Of a DNA stretch of 64,000 nt, positions 59,514 through 64,000 are shown in pieces. Positions within the stretch are counted from its first letter, which is position 1. Each line of letters begins with the position of its first letter. A program made the position numbers and the translations under genes. The notes below the pieces were generated by a model. The model was not told the origin of the DNA, did not search any database, and saw nothing but the letters and a program-made list of their open reading frames with translations. This DNA comes from Acidiphilium acidophilum (GTDB taxonomy: Bacteria > Pseudomonadota > Alphaproteobacteria > Acetobacterales > Acetobacteraceae): NCBI RefSeq assembly GCF_033842475.1, contig NZ_JAWXYB010000018.1:1595501-1659500 (forward strand). Direction: 5' to 3'.

Positions 59514-59999
59514 ATGAATATCAAACGGATGCGCGGACGCAACAATCGTCATGGCGGTGGTGGTGGCGGCGGTGGCGGTGGCGGCGGGGGTAATTTCCGC
59601 AGTTTCCAGAGCGGCACGCCGCTCAACCGCAACCATGTGTTCGACAGTTCGGGGCCGGAGCAGCGGGTGCGCGGGACGGCGCAGCAGCTTTATGACAAGT
59701 ATCAGCAGATGGGCCGCGATGCGTCGAGCAGCGGCGACCGGGTGCTGGCCGAGGCGTATTATCAGTATGCCGAGCATTATTTCCGGATCATCAGCGCGAT
59801 GAACCAGGCCCAGGGCAATCACCAGGGCGGGTATCAGGGGCAGCAGCCTCAAGGTGGCCAGAATGGCGGCCAGAACGGAGGTGGTTCGTCGCGGCGCGAT
59901 GAGGGTGGGGATGAGGGGGATGCGGCGAACGGGCTGGGAGATCAGCCGAGCATCGATGCGCGGGAGATCCCGATCAACGTGGCACCGCCGGAAGGCTGA
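59514..59999 (+). CDS. DUF4167-domain protein with a poly-glycine tract
   Basis: A 161-residue protein. After NIKRMRGRNN it has about 13 consecutive Gly, then the conserved DUF4167 core (NHVFDSSGPEQRVRGTAQQLYDKYQQMGRDA...AEAYYQYAEHYFRII, residues about 40-95) and a Gln/Gly-rich disordered tail. The family is alphaproteobacterial, of unknown function, possibly RNA-binding because of its RG-rich start, and is regularly found after prmC, as here. The 276-bp gap upstream shows nothing definite. AGGA precedes the ATG. Confidence 0.85.
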   Translation: MNIKRMRGRNNRHGGGGGGGGGGGGGNFRSFQSGTPLNRNHVFDSSGPEQRVRGTAQQLYDKYQQMGRDASSSGDRVLAEAYYQYAEHYFRIISAMNQAQGNHQGGYQGQQPQGGQNGGQNGGGSSRRDEGGDEGDAANGLGDQPSIDAREIPINVAPPEG

Positions 60000-60005
60000 G
60001 ACGCG

Positions 60006-61307
60006 TTACGACCGGACCTCGATCGTGACGTGCGAGAGGTCGGGGATCGCGGCGAGCAGGGTGCGGTAATGGTCCGGCGAGGCGCCGGATGATGCGGGCC
60101 TGCGGGGGTCGAGCGCGATGATCGCGCCGAGATGGCCGGGGCCGAGGCGCCAGACGTGCAGGTCGGTGATGCGGGCGCCGGTGCGTTCCAGGGTGGATGT
60201 GATCCGGCGGGGGATGTCTGCGTTCGGGGTCATGTCGAGCAGGATGGCGCCGGCGGCGCGGCTCAGCCCGTAGGCCCAGTTGGCGATGACGGCGGCGCCG
60301 AGCAGGCCCATGACCGGGTCCATCCAGAGCCAGCCGAACAATTTGGCCGCGAGCAGGCCGACGATCACCAGAATGGAGACGGCGGCGTCCGCGAGGACGT
60401 GGACGTAGGCGGCGCGCATGTTGTTGTCGCGATGGATCGCTGCGTCGTGGGCGGCTTCGGCGAATTCGGTTTCGTGGCGTTCCGGGCCGGAGGGCGTGGT
60501 CAGATGGAGGATGGCGCGGAATTCGTGGGGTTCGGGGATCGGCTCGGCTGATTCGAGGCCGGTTTCGTGCGGGATCATGGCGAAGGACTGGCTGGCGCCG
60601 TTGGGGCGGATGGTTTCGATCACGGCGGCGGCGTGGGGTGCCGTGAGGCGGAAGCGGGGCGGGACGCCGTCTTCGAAGATGGTGAGGGCGAGCGGGCCGA
60701 TGCCGGTTTCGAGGATATGGGGGGCGTCGTCATGGGCGTGGCCGTGATGGGCGTGGTCGTGATGGTCATGCCCATGACCGTGGCTGTGCCCGTGATCGTG
60801 GCCGTGCCCGTGCGCGTGGTCATGGCCGCCGCTGAGCAGGAGGGCGCTGGCGGCGTTGACGATCAGGCCGAGGATGGCGATCGGGATGGCGGCGGCGAAA
60901 TCGATATGTTCGGGGCGGAAGAAGCGGCTGATCGAATCGATTGCGATCAGGATGGCGAAGAAGGCGAGGACGATGGCGCTGGTGAAGGCCGCGAGGTCGC
61001 CGAATTTGCCGGTGCCGAGGGCGAAGCGGGCATCGCCGGCGTAGCGGCGGGCGTAGCGATAGGCGAGTGCGGCGAGCAGCATGGCACCGGCATGGGTGCT
61101 CATGTGGATACCATCGGCGACCAGGGCGATCGAGCCGAAGATGCGGCCACCGACGATTTCGACCACCATCATGACCGTGCAGAGGGCGACGACGAACCAG
61201 GTGCGGCGCTCGTTGCGGGCACTGGTGTGGCCGAGGAATACGTGGGAGTGGCCGGCGGGCGGATCGAACGGGATTTCGGCGTCGGCTGCGGTGATCGGCT
61301 GGGTCAT
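60006..61307 (-). CDS. dmeF: CDF-family divalent metal efflux protein, DmeF type
   Basis: A 433-residue cation diffusion facilitator. TM helices carry the metal site HMSTHAGAMLLAALAYR-type (ALVADGIHM...) and the second-site segment HVLADAAVSILVIVG. A long His-rich cytoplasmic loop (residues about 168-205, more than 20 His alternating with Gly/Asp/Ala) separates TM4 and TM5, typical of DmeF, which exports Co2+ and Ni2+ or Fe2+ using the proton gradient. The gene is 7 nt after dmeR and shares its promoter. Confidence 0.9.
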   Translation of the reverse strand: MTQPITAADAEIPFDPPAGHSHVFLGHTSARNERRTWFVVALCTVMMVVEIVGGRIFGSIALVADGIHMSTHAGAMLLAALAYRYARRYAGDARFALGTGKFGDLAAFTSAIVLAFFAILIAIDSISRFFRPEHIDFAAAIPIAILGLIVNAASALLLSGGHDHAHGHGHDHGHSHGHGHDHHDHAHHGHAHDDAPHILETGIGPLALTIFEDGVPPRFRLTAPHAAAVIETIRPNGASQSFAMIPHETGLESAEPIPEPHEFRAILHLTTPSGPERHETEFAEAAHDAAIHRDNNMRAAYVHVLADAAVSILVIVGLLAAKLFGWLWMDPVMGLLGAAVIANWAYGLSRAAGAILLDMTPNADIPRRITSTLERTGARITDLHVWRLGPGHLGAIIALDPRRPASSGASPDHYRTLLAAIPDLSHVTIEVRS

Positions 61308-61314
61308 GGCGGGT

Positions 61315-61593
61315 TCATTTCAAATAGGTGCGGAGGACCTCGATGAGTTCCTCGGCGCCGCGGGCGCGTTCGGGGTCGGGGTCGGTTGCGGGATCGACGA
61401 CGTGGTGGCGGATGTGGTCTTCCATGACTTCGGTCATGAGGCCGTTCACCGCGCCGCGCACCGAGGCGATCAGCATGAGCACGTCGGCGCAGCCGGTTTC
61501 GGCATCGAGGGCGCGGGTCAGGGCTTCGATCTGGCCCTGAATGCGGCGGATGCGGGCGAGGAGCGGTTTTTTTTCGCGGATCAGGTGGGCCAT
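61315..61593 (-). CDS. dmeR: RcnR/CsoR/FrmR-family metal-sensing repressor, DmeR type
   Basis: A 92-residue all-helical repressor. Conserved residues: the N-terminal His (MAHLIREK), KPLLARIRRIQGQIEAL, the ligand Cys in AETGCADVLMLIASVRGAVNGL, and EDHIRHHV with His ligands. The set of H-C-H-H is that of the Ni/Co-sensing RcnR/DmeR branch rather than copper CsoR. It is the first gene of dmeR-dmeF; a G-tract operator candidate lies just upstream. Confidence 0.9.
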   Translation of the reverse strand: MAHLIREKKPLLARIRRIQGQIEALTRALDAETGCADVLMLIASVRGAVNGLMTEVMEDHIRHHVVDPATDPDPERARGAEELIEVLRTYLK

Positions 61594-61608
61594 GATGTCT
61601 CGGGATTT

Positions 61609-61631
61609 TAGTATAGGGGGGTAGGGTATCC
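61609..61631. promoter_or_regulatory. Candidate DmeR/RcnR-type operator
   Basis: TAGTATAGGGGGGTAGGGTATCC lies 16-38 nt upstream of the dmeR start. A G6 tract flanked by TAT-type A/T-rich half sites is the recognised kind of site for RcnR/FrmR-like repressors; it may overlap the -10 region of the dmeRF promoter. The match is by eye. Confidence 0.5.
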
Positions 61632-61670
61632 GTCAAGGCGCATCGGGGGGGGGGGGCGGCGCGACCGCGA

Positions 61671-62363
61671 TTATTCGCGGGCGAGGAGATGGTCGTTGAG
61701 GAAGCGGGCGATGCGGCGGGGGATGCCGGCGGTGCTGGTGGCGTCGTAGGCGGTGCGCAGGGCGGTTTGGTCGTAATCCTCCGCGACCCAGGCGAGGAAG
61801 GGTTTGCGCCCCTCCCCTTCGCGTTCGTAGAGATCGAGGAAGGCATCGAGGATGCCGGTGTTGGAATGGCGGATGTGGCCGAAGCGCCAGGTGAGCTGGG
61901 TGCGGGCCGCGGCGACGGTGCCGCCTTCGGTGAGGATGAACAGGGCGGCGGCGATGCCCGCGCGGTCGGCACCGGATTTGCAGTGGATCAGGGCCGGGCG
62001 CTGCATGGTGCGGTAGATTTCGGCGAGGCGGAGGATGCGGTCGCGCTGGGGGGCGCCACGGGAGTCGAGCGCCATGTCGTGGAAATCGAGGTGGAAGCGG
62101 TTTGCGGCGTCGCGCGAGAGGGCGTCCGACCCGTTGCGGCACTGGCCGCGCAGGTTGATCAGGGTGCGCAACCCGGCTTCGCGGGTGAATTGCGCGAGGC
62201 GGAACGGGACCGGGTGGTTGGAGCGGTAGAGCGCGCCGGGTTTCACCGCGGCGAAATTGGTCCAGCCGAGGCGGAGGATGGCGTGGTCGATGAACAGCGC
62301 GTCGATCCAGGCGTTGCGGCGGCCTGATCGGGTGGAGATGTCGCCACGATAGATCGTATCCAT
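61671..62363 (-). CDS. Protein tyrosine/dual-specificity phosphatase
   Basis: A 230-residue protein with the signature loop IHCKSGADRAGIAAAL (Cys128, Arg134) preceded by TLINLRGQ, the pattern of eukaryotic-like tyrosine phosphatases. D100 in MALDSRGAP is a possible general acid. No signal peptide; the N-terminal 25 residues are unusual (IYRGDISTRSGRRNAWIDALFIDHAI) and may contact another protein. Targets are unknown; related enzymes act in exopolysaccharide or cell-envelope control. It diverges from a CHAP lipoprotein gene 42 bp away. Confidence 0.85.
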   Translation of the reverse strand: MDTIYRGDISTRSGRRNAWIDALFIDHAILRLGWTNFAAVKPGALYRSNHPVPFRLAQFTREAGLRTLINLRGQCRNGSDALSRDAANRFHLDFHDMALDSRGAPQRDRILRLAEIYRTMQRPALIHCKSGADRAGIAAALFILTEGGTVAAARTQLTWRFGHIRHSNTGILDAFLDLYEREGEGRKPFLAWVAEDYDQTALRTAYDATSTAGIPRRIARFLNDHLLARE

Positions 62364-62405
62364 AATGTTTACCTAGCAGAGAGATCGTTCTGATAAAATC
62401 GCGCC

Positions 62406-62915
62406 ATGCGAGTCGGGTGGTTGGCGCTGGGTGCGGCGGGGCTGGTGGCGGGGTGCGCGGGGGGTGCGCCGCGCACCGGGATGAATGCGTATGGGGCGCG
62501 GACCGATTTGTCGTGCGTGCCGTATGCGCGGACGACTTCCGGGATCGATCTGTCGGGCAATGCCTGGCGGTGGTGGGATGAGGCGGCGGGGCGGTATGTG
62601 CGGAGCCGGGTGCCTGAGGTGGGGGCGGTGCTGGTGCTGCGGCGGCATGGCGACATGGATGAGGGGCATCTGGCGGTGGTGACCCGGATCCTGGGGCCGC
62701 GCGAGATTGCGGTGACCCAGGCGAACTGGGTGGCGCACCGCATCGAGCATGGGCAGCCGGTGGTGGATGTTTCCCCGGCGAATAACTGGACGCTGGTGCG
62801 GGTGTGGTGGCCGCCGGTGCGGGCGCTGGGGATTACCGATTATCCGGCGGACGGGTTCATTCTGCCCGAGCCGGCGGCGGCCGGAGCGGTGGCCAGCGCG
62901 GGGGGTTCGGGGTAG
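62406..62915 (+). CDS. CHAP-domain lipoprotein
   Basis: A 169-residue protein with a lipoprotein signal ending LVAGC (lipid-modified C17), so it is envelope-anchored. The CHAP (cysteine peptidase/amidase) domain shows the catalytic Cys in LSCVPYAR (C37), His in EGHLAVVTRI (H88) and Asn in TQANW (N107). CHAP enzymes cut peptidoglycan peptides; a role in cell-wall turnover next to murJ is plausible. A Pro/Ala-rich tail follows the domain. Confidence 0.88.
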   Translation: MRVGWLALGAAGLVAGCAGGAPRTGMNAYGARTDLSCVPYARTTSGIDLSGNAWRWWDEAAGRYVRSRVPEVGAVLVLRRHGDMDEGHLAVVTRILGPREIAVTQANWVAHRIEHGQPVVDVSPANNWTLVRVWWPPVRALGITDYPADGFILPEPAAAGAVASAGGSG

Positions 62916-62924
62916 TGACGCCGG

Positions 62925-64000
62925 ATGATCCGTAATGCGTTTACCGTGGGCGCCTGGACGATGGGCAGCCGGTTGCTGGGGTTTGCCCGGGATATTCTGA
63001 TTGCGGCGCTGCTCGGCGCGGGGCCGGCGGCGGATGCGTTTTTCGTGGCGTTGCGGCTGCCGAATTTGTTCCGGCGGCTGTTCGGCGAGGGGGCGTTCAG
63101 TGCCGCGTTCATTCCGGCCTATACCGGGACGCTGAGCCATGACGGGGAAGCGCCGGCGCGGCGGCTGGCCGAGGATGTCACCGCGATCATGGTGGTGTTC
63201 CTGTTCGGGCTGATGGTGCTGGGGATGCTGTTCATGCCCTATGTGCTGGATGTGCTGGCGCCGGGGTTTCGGGCGGAGCCGGCGAAATTCGCGCTGGCGG
63301 TGCATCTGTCGCGGATCACGTTTCCTTATTTGTGGCTGATTTGCCTGTGCGCGCTGTTCGCGGGGGTGCTGAACGCGCGGGGGCATTTCGCGGCGGCGGC
63401 GGCGGCACCGATTTTGTTCAATGTGTGCATCATCGGGACGTTGTTCGTGCTGCACGACCGGGGCGAGCGCGTGCCGGAGGCGCTGGCTTATGGCGTGGCT
63501 CTTTCGGGGATCGTGCAGTTCGGGCTGTTGGGGCGGGCGCTGGTGCGGGCGGGCGCGCCGTTGCGGCTGCGCTGGCCGCGCCTGACGCCGGGGGCGATGG
63601 TGGTGATCCGCCGGATCGGGCCGGGATTGATCGGGGCCGGGGTGACGCAGCTGAATTTGACGGTGGATACCATCATTGCCTCGCTGCTGCCGAACGGGAC
63701 GGTTTCGGTGCTGTATTATGCCGACCGGGTGAATCAGTTGCCGTTGGGGGTGATCGGCGCGGCGGTGGGGACGGTGCTGTTGCCGAGCCTGTCGCGGCAT
63801 TTCCGGCGGAACGAGACGGCGGCGGCGCGGGTGACGCTGAACCGGGCGCTGGAATTCGCGGTGCTGCTGACGCTGCCGGCGGCGGTGGCGCTCGGGGCGA
63901 TCGGGCTGCCGATCATGCGGACGTTGTTCGCGCATGGGGCATATTCGGATGCGGATGCGATGCGGAGTGCGGCGGCGCTCGCGGCCTATGCGTTCGGGCT
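62925..64000 (+). CDS. murJ: Lipid II flippase MurJ (3' end beyond the window)
   Basis: Reading from ATG 62925 gives MIRNAFTVGAWTMGSRLLGF, then DAFFVALRLPNLFRRLFGEGAFSAAFIP, the MurJ/MviN signature, and at least eight membrane helices to the window edge (about 358 of some 510 residues). It flips lipid II across the inner membrane for peptidoglycan synthesis. The start is 9 nt after the CHAP stop. No stop is seen, so the gene is only 5' complete. Confidence 0.95.
   Translation, partial: MIRNAFTVGAWTMGSRLLGFARDILIAALLGAGPAADAFFVALRLPNLFRRLFGEGAFSAAFIPAYTGTLSHDGEAPARRLAEDVTAIMVVFLFGLMVLGMLFMPYVLDVLAPGFRAEPAKFALAVHLSRITFPYLWLICLCALFAGVLNARGHFAAAAAAPILFNVCIIGTLFVLHDRGERVPEALAYGVALSGIVQFGLLGRALVRAGAPLRLRWPRLTPGAMVVIRRIGPGLIGAGVTQLNLTVDTIIASLLPNGTVSVLYYADRVNQLPLGVIGAAVGTVLLPSLSRHFRRNETAAARVTLNRALEFAVLLTLPAAVALGAIGLPIMRTLFAHGAYSDADAMRSAAALAAYAFG

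Noticed and set aside
60567-61346. Long plus-strand open frame opposite dmeF
   Set aside because: It is the antisense shadow of the CDF gene: very acidic Gly/Asp-rich product, no family, while the minus strand shows clear CDF motifs and the His-rich loop.
62373-63935. 520-codon minus-strand open frame opposite the CHAP gene and murJ
   Set aside because: The product is nearly all Arg, Pro, His and Gln; the plus strand encodes conserved MurJ and CHAP sequence.
1-64000. tRNA or rRNA genes
   Set aside because: I looked in the gaps for tRNA-like T-loop and cloverleaf patterns and saw none; a tRNAscan run would settle it.

Overview
This is a 64 kb, very GC-rich bacterial chromosome window. The gene set points to an alphaproteobacterium, probably of the Acetobacteraceae and plausibly Acidiphilium-like: alphaproteobacterial SspB, AddAB, DUF4167, a Fur/Mur-type regulator, OlsB, CpaA/CpaE, DmeRF, and a Tat-exported HiPIP. 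The genus is an inference from gene content only; no rRNA or tRNA gene was found. Most genes are ordinary chromosomal genes packed head-to-tail, with many 4-nt ATGA or GTGA overlaps.

Left part (1-8.8 kb): the 3' end of a sensor kinase gene, then a long minus-strand run: fur-like regulator, olsB, sspB, class I fumarase, a VOC protein, the queuosine block queA-tgt-queF-queG, and mscL. At 8.9-13.1 kb is a periplasmic redox block: HiPIP, secreted truncated globin, DUF3034 barrel and cytochrome P460, arranged around a divergent ECF sigma/anti-sigma pair. Next come a sugar-acid dehydratase, a His/Met-rich exported protein, a GT2/VTT membrane pair, zwf and a GT39-like enzyme.

Middle part (20.4-39.2 kb): a second ECF sigma/anti-sigma pair heads a run with an AcfC-like binding protein, a secreted DUF5666-like protein, a cytochrome b and a sulfite-oxidase-fold molybdoenzyme. 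After opgH there is a compact plus-strand operon (26.9-30.2 kb) of a RibD-type reductase, an MDR dehydrogenase, a PTPS/QueD homologue that appears to have lost its catalytic residues, and a GT4 glycosyltransferase. I regard this as the best candidate for an undescribed pathway, possibly making a glycosylated pterin-like compound. Then follow cpaE/cpaA, an Ohr/OsmC protein, thiD, glmM, folP, an esterase, GST, PCu(A)C, a UDG-family protein and phhB.

Accessory stretch (about 39-44 kb): an AT-rich GNAT-like gene is broken first by an IS630-family element and then by an IS256-family element; removing both in silico restores one reading frame. Right part (44-64 kb): ergothioneine genes egtB/egtD with a 13-bp minisatellite between them, a ferredoxin-NADP reductase, tsaE-addB-addA, trxA, a thioesterase, hisS-prfA-prmC, DUF4167, the metal efflux pair dmeR/dmeF, a tyrosine phosphatase, a CHAP lipoprotein and the 5' part of murJ. 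A family of AT-rich palindromic intergenic repeats occurs at six places between 17 and 56 kb.
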